NCBI GenBank assembly: GCA_014860445.1
Contig: JACZJT010000032.1
Location: 200,268-264,267, forward strand
DNA: 64,000 nucleotides
Direction of reading: 5' to 3'
Source of the DNA: Burkholderiales bacterium
Lineage (GTDB): Bacteria; Pseudomonadota; Gammaproteobacteria; Burkholderiales; SG8-39
Numbering within the stretch: the stretch's first letter is position 1; the number at the start of each line of letters is the position of its first letter. Positions 37,429 to 45,870 of this stretch are shown here, in pieces. Below the pieces are notes generated by a model that saw only the letters and a program-made list of their open reading frames with translations, made no database searches and was not told the origin of the DNA. The position numbers and the translations under genes are program-made.

Positions 37429-38784
37429 TCATTGGGGTTTTAGGACCTGGACCGCGGCCGCGCCGCGCGCGAACGACAATTCCAGCCGATCGCCGGTGCG
37501 CAGATCGGCGCTGCTGCGTACAACGCTGCCTTCCGGCGTGCGCGCGATCGCGTAACCGCGCTCCAGCACCGCGGCAGGGTCCAGATGAGCGAGTCCCAGG
37601 GAAGATCGCGCAAGATCCTCGGCCAGCATCGCCAGGCGCTGCGGTGTAGCGCGCCGGAGCGCAATGTCCAGTTGCCCGATTCTATTCTGCAGCACGCCCA
37701 GATTGGGCATTGCCGCCGTCAGGCGCCGGACCGCGTGCGACAGACGCCACTCCGCGTCGCGCCTGCCCAGCGCAAACGCCGCGCTCAAGCGGGCGCGCGC
37801 CGCGTCCAGGCGTGCAGCGCCGGCATCCAGCCGGTCTGCCGGGCTCTGCAGGCGCGCGGCCAGGGAATCCAGGCGCTGCGCTTTTGCGTCGAGCGCGCTT
37901 TGAATATGCCGCAGCAGCGATCGTCGCGCCTGTATCAGGCCGGCGAGCAGCTCGGCGCGCGCCGGGCTCGCCAGTTCTGCCGCTGCGGTAGGCGTCGCTG
38001 CCCGCCTGTCGGCGACGAACTCCGCGATGGTGAAGTCCGACTCGTGTCCGATTCCGGTCACGATCGGGATCGGGCAGGCGTGGATCGCGCGCGCCAGGGC
38101 TTCATCGTTGAACGCCCACAGATCCTCGATCGCGCCGCCGCCGCGGCAAACGATGAGTACGTCGCATTCCTTGCGTCTTGCCGCCGCCGCGATCGCCTCT
38201 GAAAGTTGTTTCGCGGCGCCCTCTCCCTGCACCTGCGAGGGATAGATGACTACGGGGATGGACGGATTGCGCCGTGCAAGCGTGGTGAGCACGTCGCGCA
38301 ATGCGGCGGCCTGCGGCGAGGTGACGATGCCGATGCGTTGCGCATACCGGGGAAGTGGCTTTTTGTGTGCGGGATCGAACAGGCCTTCCTTGTCCAGTTT
38401 GTCGCGCAGCCTGATAAATGCTTCGAACAGGGCGCCCTGACCGGCGCGGCGCATTGATTCCACGCCGAGTTGAAAGTCACCGCGAGCTTCGTACAAGGTA
38501 ACCAGGGCGCGCACTTCCACCCTGAGCCCTTCGCGCGGCTCCCAGTCCAGGTGCTGGCCGCGATTGCGGAACATCACGCAGCGAACCTGCGCCGTTTCGT
38601 CCTTGAGAGAAAAATACATATGTCCGGATTTTGCGCGAACGAAATTGGAGATTTCGCCCGACACCCACAGTAGCGGATAGCGATGTTCGAGCAGGTCGCG
38701 CACGCTACGCGCCAGCGCGGATACGGTCAGAATCTCCGCAGGGAGAGGGCTGGAAACCCGCGTCAAATCTGGCTCTGAAGGCAT
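37429..38784 (-). CDS. xseA: exodeoxyribonuclease VII large subunit
   Basis: The 451-residue single-strand exonuclease subunit has an N-terminal OB-fold (LLEHRYPLLWVSGEISNF...GHMYFSLKDE), a catalytic domain with the IGIVTSPQAAALRD and CRGGGAIEDLWAFND motifs and GIGHESDFTIAEFVADRRAATPTAAAE, and a C-terminal coiled-coil region. xseB is not in the window. It begins next to a 411-base intergenic with DnaA boxes. Confidence 0.96.
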   Translation of the reverse strand: MPSEPDLTRVSSPLPAEILTVSALARSVRDLLEHRYPLLWVSGEISNFVRAKSGHMYFSLKDETAQVRCVMFRNRGQHLDWEPREGLRVEVRALVTLYEARGDFQLGVESMRRAGQGALFEAFIRLRDKLDKEGLFDPAHKKPLPRYAQRIGIVTSPQAAALRDVLTTLARRNPSIPVVIYPSQVQGEGAAKQLSEAIAAAARRKECDVLIVCRGGGAIEDLWAFNDEALARAIHACPIPIVTGIGHESDFTIAEFVADRRAATPTAAAELASPARAELLAGLIQARRSLLRHIQSALDAKAQRLDSLAARLQSPADRLDAGAARLDAARARLSAAFALGRRDAEWRLSHAVRRLTAAMPNLGVLQNRIGQLDIALRRATPQRLAMLAEDLARSSLGLAHLDPAAVLERGYAIARTPEGSVVRSSADLRTGDRLELSFARGAAAVQVLKPQ

Positions 38785-39195
38785 GTCGCGATATTACACT
38801 ATCCACAGCAAGCCCTTACGCGGGACCTGCTCGTTAATTGGGCAATATCCTCTCCTCTGGTGGGCGCGTAACATGCTGTATTTACATGTAAAAAAGTGCA
38901 GATTAATTTTTGGGCGGCGACAGAAAAGCCTTTTGGGTACTCCACTTAAGTGGCTTTCGTCGAAACTGTGCACAACTTTATCCACACTAATTGTGGATAA
39001 ACTTTTTGCGCCTTTTTGGTGTGGCAAACACTGTTCGTTTGGTATGTGCGCAGTGAATTCGAAACCACAAAGTTACCTACGGGCTCAGGGAAACAATGGT
39101 GGGGGTATTCCTCGTATCACGATGAATGCCAAGCCTTGCTGAAAAGTGCTGCAGAAGCTAAAGTGACGTCGGTAAAATTTATTCAGGAGAGTTAA
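38785..39195. other. 411-base palindrome-rich intergenic with DnaA boxes
   Basis: No gene is seen. The stretch is AT-rich and holds a one-mismatch DnaA box CTATCCACA (38799-38807), the palindrome TTTACATGTAAA (38881-38892), the perfect palindrome CCACTTAAGTGG (38942-38953) and the inverted perfect boxes at 38977-39001. AGGAGAG at 39185-39191 is the ribosome binding site for exbB. The divergent promoters of xseA and exbB must also lie here. Confidence 0.6.
38977..39001. promoter_or_regulatory. inverted pair of perfect DnaA boxes
   Basis: Two exact consensus DnaA boxes, TTATCCACA on the plus strand and its inverse TGTGGATAA, face each other across a 5-base spacer; with flanking bases the arms are 10 bases long (TTTATCCACA and TGTGGATAAA). 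Confidence 0.7.
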
Positions 39196-39843
39196 TTGTT
39201 TGCGATCATCGCCGCTGCAGGCTGGCCTGTCTATCCGCTGCTGATCGCATCGGTCATCGCAGTCGCCCTGATCATCGAGCGCCTGATGATGCTGCGCAAA
39301 GCCAAGATCGTGCCAGCCGATTTGTTCGGGAAGGTGGTGAATGCGTACCGGCAGCAGGGTGTGAACCCGCAGATGCTGAACCAGCTTGCCAAGGATTCTC
39401 CGCTGGGCCAGGTGCTCGCCGCCGGTCTGAGAAATCACAAAAGCTCGCGCTATGTCATGAAGGAAGCCATCGAAGAGGCCGGTCATGCGGTGTCGCACGA
39501 ACTGGAGCGCTTTTTGACCACCTTGGGGACGCTCGCAACGATTGCGCCGCTGATGGGCTTGTTCGGAACGGTAGTCGGCATGATCGAGATTTTCGGCTCC
39601 CAATCGCCCTCGGGCACCAATCCCCAGGTGCTGGCGCATGGCATCTCGGTGGCGCTTTATAACACCGCGCTCGGCCTCGTGGTCGCGATTCCGGCAATGA
39701 TTTTCTACCGTCATTTCCGCGCCAAGGTGGAGAGCTTTCTGGTTGAGATGGAGCAGCAGGCGAGCAAGCTGGTGGATCTGATACACGGCGAGCGGCTCGA
39801 TTTCGAAGAAGGCAAATCCTCGCAGTCTACGGACAGGACATGA
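39196..39843 (+). CDS. exbB: ExbB/TolQ-family proton channel protein
   Basis: The 215-residue protein has three membrane helices and the MotA/TolQ/ExbB core, with LERFLTTLGTLATIAPLMGLFGTVVGMIEIF and the TALGLVVAIPAMIFYRHF helix. With the adjacent ExbD-like protein it uses the proton gradient to energise outer-membrane transport or TolA-type work. The start is TTG at 39196, chosen for AGGAGAG five bases ahead. No tonB is in the window, so ExbB and TolQ roles cannot be separated by context alone. Confidence 0.92.
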   Translation: MFAIIAAAGWPVYPLLIASVIAVALIIERLMMLRKAKIVPADLFGKVVNAYRQQGVNPQMLNQLAKDSPLGQVLAAGLRNHKSSRYVMKEAIEEAGHAVSHELERFLTTLGTLATIAPLMGLFGTVVGMIEIFGSQSPSGTNPQVLAHGISVALYNTALGLVVAIPAMIFYRHFRAKVESFLVEMEQQASKLVDLIHGERLDFEEGKSSQSTDRT

Positions 39844-40259
39844 ATTTTCAGCGCTTCCACTCCAGGGAACCCCTGGAGATGAACCTGATTCCCTTGATAG
39901 ACGTCCTGCTGGTGATCCTTATTTTTCTCATGATCACCACCACCTATTCCAAGTTTGCCGAATTGCAGATTAATCTGCCTACCGCGGATGCACAGAAACA
40001 GCTGGAACGGCCCAACGAAATCAATATCACCGTCGACGCCGGCGGGCAGTACACCATCAATCGCAGGCCGGTGGCATTTCGCGACGTTTCCGAGTTGTCC
40101 GACGAAATGCGCCGCGCCGCGGGCGAACTCAAGGACCCGGTCGTGGTGATCAATGCCGATGCAAACGCAACCCACCAGTCGGTAATCCACATCATGGAAG
40201 CCTCACGGCTGGCCGGATACGGTCATATTTCCTTCGCCACGCAGACCAAGAGCAAGTAG
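39840..40259 (+). CDS. exbD: ExbD/TolR-family protein
   Basis: The 139-residue protein has one N-terminal helix with the functional Asp (NLIPLIDVLLVILIFLMITTTY) and a periplasmic domain. It pairs with ExbB in the proton-driven motor. Its ATG overlaps the ExbB stop as ATGA. Confidence 0.93.
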   Translation: MNFQRFHSREPLEMNLIPLIDVLLVILIFLMITTTYSKFAELQINLPTADAQKQLERPNEINITVDAGGQYTINRRPVAFRDVSELSDEMRRAAGELKDPVVVINADANATHQSVIHIMEASRLAGYGHISFATQTKSK

Positions 40260-40293
40260 TCGGCTGTCGCGGTCCTCGCCCCGGAGGTTCGAA

Positions 40294-41304
40294 GTGCGAG
40301 CAAACTTTCCGGAAAAACACTGGTATCGCCTGAGCGCGATGTCCCTGGCCCTGTGGCCGGCGAGCCAGTTGTTTCGACTGCTGGTCGCGCTGCGCCGGGT
40401 CGCCTATCGTAGCGGGCTGCTGACCGCGGTGAAGCTGCCGGTGGCTGTCATTGTCGTCGGCAATCTTGTGGCGGGAGGCACCGGCAAGACGCCGTTGGTG
40501 CTATGGCTCGCCGCAATGCTGAAGAAAAGCGGGCGCAAACCGGGCATCGTCAGCCGCGGTTATGGCGGCGGCGCCGCGGCTTCGATGGCGGTTGCGGCGA
40601 CCAGCCCGGTTGAACTGGTGGGCGATGAGCCGCTGTTGCTGGCGCGCGCCAGCGACTGTCCGGTATGGATAGGGAGGAATCGTGCCGACGCCGCCTTGGG
40701 ATTGCTGGGCGCACATCCGGAGTGCGACGTGCTGATACTCGACGACGGGTTGCAGCATTATCGACTTGCGCGCGACATTGAAATTGCAGTCGAGGACGCG
40801 CGCGGCGCCGGCAACGGATTCTTGTTGCCGGCGGGGCCGCTGCGCGAGCCGCTTTCGCGGCGGGTCGACGCCTGGGTGGTTAACTCCGCTTCACCCGGAA
40901 GTCATGGTTCCGCATACCGGATGGACCTGCGCGGCGATAGGTTCCGCCGTGTGGCCGCACCGCGCGATTGCAGGCCGGCGGCGTCGTTCGCGGACAAAAA
41001 AACGCTGCATGCCGTGGCGGGAATCGGCAACCCAAAACGCTTTTTCGATCAGCTCGCGGGCTTGGGTCTGGTCGCGGCCAGCCACGCATTTCCCGATCAC
41101 CACGCGTACACGGCGGGTGATCTCGATTTCGGCGATTGCGATGCCGTGCTTATGACCGAGAAGGATGCGGTAAAATGCGAAGCGTTTGCGCGCGAGAATT
41201 GGTACGCGCTGCAGGTCGAGGCGGAACTGGCCCCGGCATTTTTCGAATTTATCCTGGCGAAACTAAGAGCGTCTAACAGCAATACTGTTAGACGTCCGAT
41301 TTAG
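40294..41304 (+). CDS. lpxK: tetraacyldisaccharide 4'-kinase
   Basis: The 336-residue inner-membrane enzyme phosphorylates the lipid A precursor. It has an N-terminal membrane-associated helix, the P-loop GNLVAGGTGKTPLVLWLA and VDDGLQHYRL-type substrate segment (ILDDGLQHYRLARD). It starts with GTG at 40294. Its last codons lie inside a perfect hairpin, and its TAG stop is provided by the first bases of a palindromic repeat, so the C terminus may have been reset by the repeat. Confidence 0.95.
   Translation: MRANFPEKHWYRLSAMSLALWPASQLFRLLVALRRVAYRSGLLTAVKLPVAVIVVGNLVAGGTGKTPLVLWLAAMLKKSGRKPGIVSRGYGGGAAASMAVAATSPVELVGDEPLLLARASDCPVWIGRNRADAALGLLGAHPECDVLILDDGLQHYRLARDIEIAVEDARGAGNGFLLPAGPLREPLSRRVDAWVVNSASPGSHGSAYRMDLRGDRFRRVAAPRDCRPAASFADKKTLHAVAGIGNPKRFFDQLAGLGLVAASHAFPDHHAYTAGDLDFGDCDAVLMTEKDAVKCEAFARENWYALQVEAELAPAFFEFILAKLRASNSNTVRRPI
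41270..41294. other. hairpin in the last codons of lpxK
   Basis: CGTCTAACAG and CTGTTAGACG are perfect 10-base arms around CAATA, encoding the last residues (SNSNTVR) of LpxK. There is no T run after it, so it is not a typical terminator. Confidence 0.6.
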
Positions 41305-41366
41305 GGGAGCACGAGGGGCCAGGGAAAGGGAGGGGCCCTTCCTTTCCCTCCCGGTCCCCTCGCATA
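41299..41366 (+). repeat. palindromic repeat, copy 3 (diverged)
   Basis: The element begins ATTTAGGGGAGCACGAGGGG, 18 of 20 identical to copy 2, and folds back on GGTCCCCTCGC at its end, but the middle differs. It supplies the lpxK TAG at 41302-41304 and ends 13 bases before the next ATG. Confidence 0.65.
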
Positions 41367-41379
41367 GTGAGGACTCTCA

Positions 41380-41565
41380 ATGGACTCAAGACTGCTTGAT
41401 ATTCTGGTGTGTCCGATCTGCAAGGGACCCTTGCTCTATCGCAAGGCCGAACAGGAACTCGTCTGCAAGGCGGACCGCCTGGCATTCCAAATTCGCGACG
41501 GCATTCCCGTCATGCTCGAGGAAGAGGCGCGCAAGCTGGATCCCGCTGAAGAAATCCAGTCGTAA
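41380..41565 (+). CDS. ycaR: Trm112/UPF0434 family protein (YcaR-like)
   Basis: The 61-residue protein reads [16 protein letters not shown] (CxxC zinc-type knuckle) and ...[24 protein letters not shown], the UPF0434 signature. Homologues lie between lpxK and kdsB in many Gram-negatives; the function in bacteria is poorly defined. Here kdsB does not follow but is at 61 kb. Confidence 0.93.
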   Translation: MDSRLLDILVCPICKGPLLYRKAEQELVCKADRLAFQIRDGIPVMLEEEARKLDPAEEIQS

Positions 41566-41685
41566 CGGCGCTACGCGCGCAGCACCTGCCTGCTTCCGGG
41601 ATGATCCGGCCAGGCGCATTGGTGCTGAGGCATCCACAGTTAGGCTAGGACTTCCGCGTCCCCAGCGGAACATCTCCGGTTCGAT

Positions 41686-43575
41686 ATGATCACACTCCGC
41701 CAACTCACCCTCGCACGCGGCAGCAAGCTGTTGCTCGAAAACGTCGACCTCACTTTGCACGCCGGTCAGAAAATAGGCGTGGTTGGGCCGAACGGTTGCG
41801 GCAAGTCGAGCCTGTTTGCGCTGCTGCTGGGTGAACTGCACCAGGAGGCGGGGGATCTCGAATTACCCGGGCGGCTCGCAGTTGCGCATGTGGCACAGGA
41901 CATCCCGGCAAGCGCACAGGTGGCGGTCGAGTTCGTCATCGATGGCGACGCGCCGCTGCGCATGCTCGAGCGGGAACTGGCGCACGCGCATGAACACGAC
42001 GAAGGTGAGCGACTCGCGAGACTCTACGAAGAGTTCGACCATGCCGGTGGCTATAGCGCGCGCAGCCGTGCCGCCAGCCTGATGCACGGGCTGGGCTTTG
42101 TCGCGGACGAACTGGAGCAGGCGGTGGACGCCTTCTCCGGCGGCTGGCGCATGCGCCTGAAGCTCGCGCGCGCGCTCATGTGCCGCTCGGACCTGCTGCT
42201 GCTGGACGAACCCACCAACCACCTCGACCTGGACGCCGTGATCTGGCTCGAACAATGGCTGCGGGACTATCCAGGAACGCTGCTCGCGATTTCGCACGAC
42301 CGGGATTTTCTCGACGGCACGGTCGGGCACATTCTCGCCATCGAACAATGCAGGGTGAAGCTGTATACGGGAAACTACTCGGCGTTCGAGGAGCAACGCG
42401 CGATGCAGCTCGCGCAGCAGCAGGCGGCCTTCCAGAAGCAGCAGCGCGAGATCGCGCACCTGCATTCATACGTCGAGCGCTTTCGCGCCAAGGCGACCAA
42501 GGCGCGCCAGGCGCAGAGCCGGCTGAAGGCCCTGGCGCGGATGGAACTCATCTCGCCGGCGCACGTGGACACGCCGTTCGACTTTCGCATGCGCGAGCCT
42601 CTCGCCGGTCCCGACCCACTGCTCGTTCTGGACGATGCCGCAGCCGGCTATGACGGGAAAGCCGTGATTTCAGGGATAAAGCTCAGCATCGCGGCGGGCG
42701 GGCGCATCGGTCTGCTGGGGCGCAATGGCGCGGGTAAATCGACACTCATCAAGCTCCTGGCCGGCGCCCTCGCCCCGCTGCAAGGTACGCGCCAGGAGGG
42801 CAAGGGTCTGGCAATCGGGTATTTCGCACAGCACCAGATAGAGGTGCTGCGGCCGGATGAATCGCCGTTGCAGCATCTGGTACGCCTGGATAAACGCACC
42901 CGCGAGCAGGAGTTGCGGGATTTTCTCGGCGGCTTCGACTTTCGCGGCGACATGGCGCTGGATCCGATTGCGCCGTTTTCAGGCGGCGAAAAAGCCAGGC
43001 TCGCCTTGGCCTTGCTCGTGTGGCAGCGCCCGAACCTGCTGCTGCTCGACGAGCCGACCAATCATCTGGACCTGGAAATGCGCCATGCGCTCACGCTCGC
43101 GCTGCAGGAATACGAGGGCGCGATCGTGCTGGTATCGCACGACCGGCACCTGCTGCGCACTACCGCGGACAGTTTGTGGCTCGTGGCCGGAGGTGCGGTG
43201 CAACCCTTCGACGGCGATCTGGATGACTACCGTGACTGGCTGCGCCAGCGCGAATCCGGCACCGCTGTCAGCGAGCCGGGCGGAACGACGCGAAAACAGA
43301 AAAAGCGCGACGAAGCCGATGCGCGCAACCGTCGGTACGCACAGAAGAAACCGCTGACGCAGCGCCTGGCCAAGCTGGACAAACGCATAGTCGAACTGGA
43401 GCGCGATCGCGCGCTGCTCGGCAAATGGCTGGCTGACCCGGAAAGCTATGCCGATGCCAACAAGTTCAAGGCCGAACTCGTGCGCGAAGGCAAGCTCGCC
43501 GCCGAACTTTCCCGGGCCGAAGAGGAATGGCTGGCGCTGCAGGCGGAGTTGGAGACGCTGGACGACCCAAGCTGA
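41686..43575 (+). CDS. yheS: ABC-F family ATPase (YheS/Uup-like)
   Basis: The 629-residue soluble protein has two ABC domains in tandem and no membrane region. First: GPNGCGKSSLFALLLG, FSGGWRMRLKLARAL, LLLDEPTNHLDL; second: GRNGAGKSTLIKLLAGAL, FSGGEKARLALALL, LLLDEPTNHLDLEM. They flank an ABC-F linker with SYVERFRAKATKARQAQSR and a C-terminal charged coiled coil. ABC-F proteins act on the ribosome; YheS is the closest group by layout and length. A function in transport is unlikely. Confidence 0.93.
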   Translation: MITLRQLTLARGSKLLLENVDLTLHAGQKIGVVGPNGCGKSSLFALLLGELHQEAGDLELPGRLAVAHVAQDIPASAQVAVEFVIDGDAPLRMLERELAHAHEHDEGERLARLYEEFDHAGGYSARSRAASLMHGLGFVADELEQAVDAFSGGWRMRLKLARALMCRSDLLLLDEPTNHLDLDAVIWLEQWLRDYPGTLLAISHDRDFLDGTVGHILAIEQCRVKLYTGNYSAFEEQRAMQLAQQQAAFQKQQREIAHLHSYVERFRAKATKARQAQSRLKALARMELISPAHVDTPFDFRMREPLAGPDPLLVLDDAAAGYDGKAVISGIKLSIAAGGRIGLLGRNGAGKSTLIKLLAGALAPLQGTRQEGKGLAIGYFAQHQIEVLRPDESPLQHLVRLDKRTREQELRDFLGGFDFRGDMALDPIAPFSGGEKARLALALLVWQRPNLLLLDEPTNHLDLEMRHALTLALQEYEGAIVLVSHDRHLLRTTADSLWLVAGGAVQPFDGDLDDYRDWLRQRESGTAVSEPGGTTRKQKKRDEADARNRRYAQKKPLTQRLAKLDKRIVELERDRALLGKWLADPESYADANKFKAELVREGKLAAELSRAEEEWLALQAELETLDDPS

Positions 43576-43642
43576 TTTCCAAAGGATGGAACCGCCCGCC
43601 GCGCCCCTCTAGACCAGACGCCAAACGGCAATGGGGGCGGTC

Positions 43643-44164
43643 CTAATTCAAGGTTTTCGGCGCAGCCGCATCATCGGCAGCGGTCCGAGCCGGCAGTTCC
43701 AGCACGATATCCCATTCCGATTTTGCCACGGCGTTCTGCAGCAATCGGCACAAGGAGTGCAGCAGGTTGTTGTCCAGCGTCAGATGTATTCCCTGCCCTT
43801 GTTGAGGCAGCAGCGCCAATACGTGATTACCCTGTTCGTCTTTGCTGGTCTGAATGCGTGCGACCAGTATGGGTTCGGCGCCCAGCGGCATCTCGCGGAG
43901 TGTCTCCTCGAACGCGTCGGCGAAGTTGGCCTGACGCAGCGCGCGTTCATGCTGCATGCCGACCAGCGCGTCGCGTGCCTGGGGATTGCTTTGCAGTACG
44001 ACCTCGGGCGAGGCGCGCGCCATCTGCAGCATCAGCGGCCAAAGCAGCCGCAGCGCACGCCGCGTCAGCCACAAACGCACCTCGATCTTGTTGTCGGTGC
44101 TGACGCGCAACAACAAGCGGTCCTGTTCGGGGAGGAAGTCGAGTTTGAGTTGGTGCAGGCGCAT
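43643..44164 (-). CDS. unrecognised conserved-looking protein next to queG
   Basis: The 173-residue protein (MRLHQLKLDFLPEQDRLLLRVSTDNKIEVRLW... region) has no signal peptide, membrane helix or catalytic motif I can name. The first 45 residues look like paired beta strands, then helices. It is 18 bases downstream of queG on the same strand, so it is probably cotranscribed. I cannot assign a function. Confidence 0.7.
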   Translation of the reverse strand: MRLHQLKLDFLPEQDRLLLRVSTDNKIEVRLWLTRRALRLLWPLMLQMARASPEVVLQSNPQARDALVGMQHERALRQANFADAFEETLREMPLGAEPILVARIQTSKDEQGNHVLALLPQQGQGIHLTLDNNLLHSLCRLLQNAVAKSEWDIVLELPARTAADDAAAPKTLN

Positions 44165-44182
44165 GGTCGTAGACGAATACTA

Positions 44183-45253
44183 TCAAATCGAAATGCCATG
44201 GCGACGAAGCGCCCATGCGACATGTTCGCGCACCAGCGGTGAAGGATCGTCCGCGCGTGATCCCAGGGCGCTGACCACTGTGGCGCCGTCGCTTGCATTA
44301 CCCAATCCAACGGCAAGATTGCGCGACCAGCGCTCGAAACCAATCCGGCGAATGGCGCTGCCGGCCATGCGATCACAAAACTGGCTTTCGCTCCACGCGA
44401 AAAGCTCAGCAAGCTCTGCAGTGTCCAGCCCATGGCGCACGCGAAAATCCGGCTCGCCGCTGATTTGCGCGTAGCGATTCCACGGGCAGGCAAGCTGGCA
44501 ATCGTCGCAACCATAGACGCGATTGCCGATCAGTGGCCGCAGTTCGAGCGGAATGGCGCCTTTCAATTCGATGGTGAGATAGGAAATGCAGCGCCTTGCG
44601 TCGACCCGGTAGGGGGCCACGATGGCGCCGGTGGGGCAGACGGCCAGGCACTTGCTGCAGGATCCGCAATGGTCCGTGATCGGTTCATCCGTCGGCAGCG
44701 GCAGGTCCGTGTAGATTTCTCCCAGAAAAAAATACGAACCGGCGTCGCGTGTAAGCAGTAGCGTATGCTTTCCGCGCCAGCCCAGGCCACTCTTTGCCGC
44801 GAGTTCCACCTCCATCACCGGGGCCGAATCGGTATAGGCCCGATATCCGAAAGCGCCGATTTCCGCCTCGACGCGCTGCGCGAGTTGCTCGAGCCGCTTG
44901 CGCAGCACCTTGTGGTAATCGCGGCCTGTGGCGTAGCGTGCGATATAGGCTCTGTCGGGGGCACCGAGGACCGACCAGCCTTCAGCCGCCTCGGGCTGGT
45001 AGTTCATGCGTGCACTGATGACCCGCAATGTTCCATGCTGAAGTTCCGCCGGGCGCGCGCGTTTGGATCCGTGCCTTGCCATATAATCCATCTCGCCGTG
45101 GAAACCCGCGGCGAGCCATTCCGCGAGGCGGACTTCCGCGGCGCCGAGATCAGTGTCGGCGATGCCCACCGCCTGAAAGCCGAGTTCGCGCCCCCAAACC
45201 TTGATTTTCCGGGCGAGCAGGGCGTAATCGGAATGCGTTGCTGCTTCGGTCAT
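44183..45253 (-). CDS. queG: epoxyqueuosine reductase
   Basis: The 356-residue enzyme makes the last step of queuosine synthesis in tRNA using cobalamin and two 4Fe-4S clusters. The cluster ligands are CGSCSKCLAVCPTGAI and CDDCQLACPWNRYA, and the C-terminal helices resemble HEAT repeats. The ATG at 45253 (MTEAATHSDYALL) was chosen because upstream codons lie in the divergent tsaE promoter. Divergence of queG from tsaE is also the E. coli arrangement. Confidence 0.95.
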   Translation of the reverse strand: MTEAATHSDYALLARKIKVWGRELGFQAVGIADTDLGAAEVRLAEWLAAGFHGEMDYMARHGSKRARPAELQHGTLRVISARMNYQPEAAEGWSVLGAPDRAYIARYATGRDYHKVLRKRLEQLAQRVEAEIGAFGYRAYTDSAPVMEVELAAKSGLGWRGKHTLLLTRDAGSYFFLGEIYTDLPLPTDEPITDHCGSCSKCLAVCPTGAIVAPYRVDARRCISYLTIELKGAIPLELRPLIGNRVYGCDDCQLACPWNRYAQISGEPDFRVRHGLDTAELAELFAWSESQFCDRMAGSAIRRIGFERWSRNLAVGLGNASDGATVVSALGSRADDPSPLVREHVAWALRRHGISI

Positions 45254-45381
45254 GGCCAGGCTGTCGACATCAACATTATGAAAACGAACGGATATTTCAT
45301 TTATGCCATTCTTTCGCAGCGGATGTTTTTCACCGTCTCCGATTTTGGGAAGCGATGGGGGGGCGGGCCTCATTTTGCCCG

Positions 45382-45870
45382 ATGAGCACGCATCATAACC
45401 ACAGCATGATCAAAATGCATTTGCCAGACGAAGCCGCAACGCGCGCACTGGGTGCGCGCCTTGCTCGGGTGGTCGTGCCCGGCCTTGCCCTGTATCTGCA
45501 TGGCGACCTGGGCAGCGGCAAGACGACGCTGGTGCGTGGGCTGCTGCGCGGCCTGGGCTATGCGGGCCGGGTAAAAAGCCCGACTTACGCCCTGGTTGAA
45601 CTTTATGCGGTTTCTAGGTTAAACTTGTACCACTTTGATTTTTATCGATTCAAGGAACCTAAGGAATGGCGTGATGCAGGCTTTAGCGAGAATTTCAACG
45701 GCACTTCCGTATGCCTGGTCGAATGGCCGGAAAAGGCGGCTGGTCTGTTGCCTGTTGCCGATCTCGATATTGCACTTGAGTTTGCCGGCGACGGGCGTGA
45801 CCTGAGCATAGGCGCCGGAACCGAAAGTGGCAAAGCATGTATAAATCAACTGGTGCAAATGCCGCTCTGA
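45382..45870 (+). CDS. tsaE: tRNA t6A synthesis ATPase TsaE
   Basis: The ~162-residue protein has the P-loop GDLGSGKTTLVRGLLRGLG, the SPTYALVELY switch, NLYHFDFYR and a VEWPEK end, all TsaE hallmarks. It acts with TsaB, TsaC and TsaD in t6A37 formation. ATG at 45382 was used; an ATG at 45406 is also possible. It overlaps the next gene by 34 bases. Confidence 0.94.
   Translation: MSTHHNHSMIKMHLPDEAATRALGARLARVVVPGLALYLHGDLGSGKTTLVRGLLRGLGYAGRVKSPTYALVELYAVSRLNLYHFDFYRFKEPKEWRDAGFSENFNGTSVCLVEWPEKAAGLLPVADLDIALEFAGDGRDLSIGAGTESGKACINQLVQMPL

Noticed and set aside
38785-39195. Chromosomal origin (oriC)
   Set aside because: dnaA, dnaN, gyrB, rpmH and parAB are not near, and only two perfect boxes plus one near match are seen. 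It is kept as a DnaA-box cluster only.
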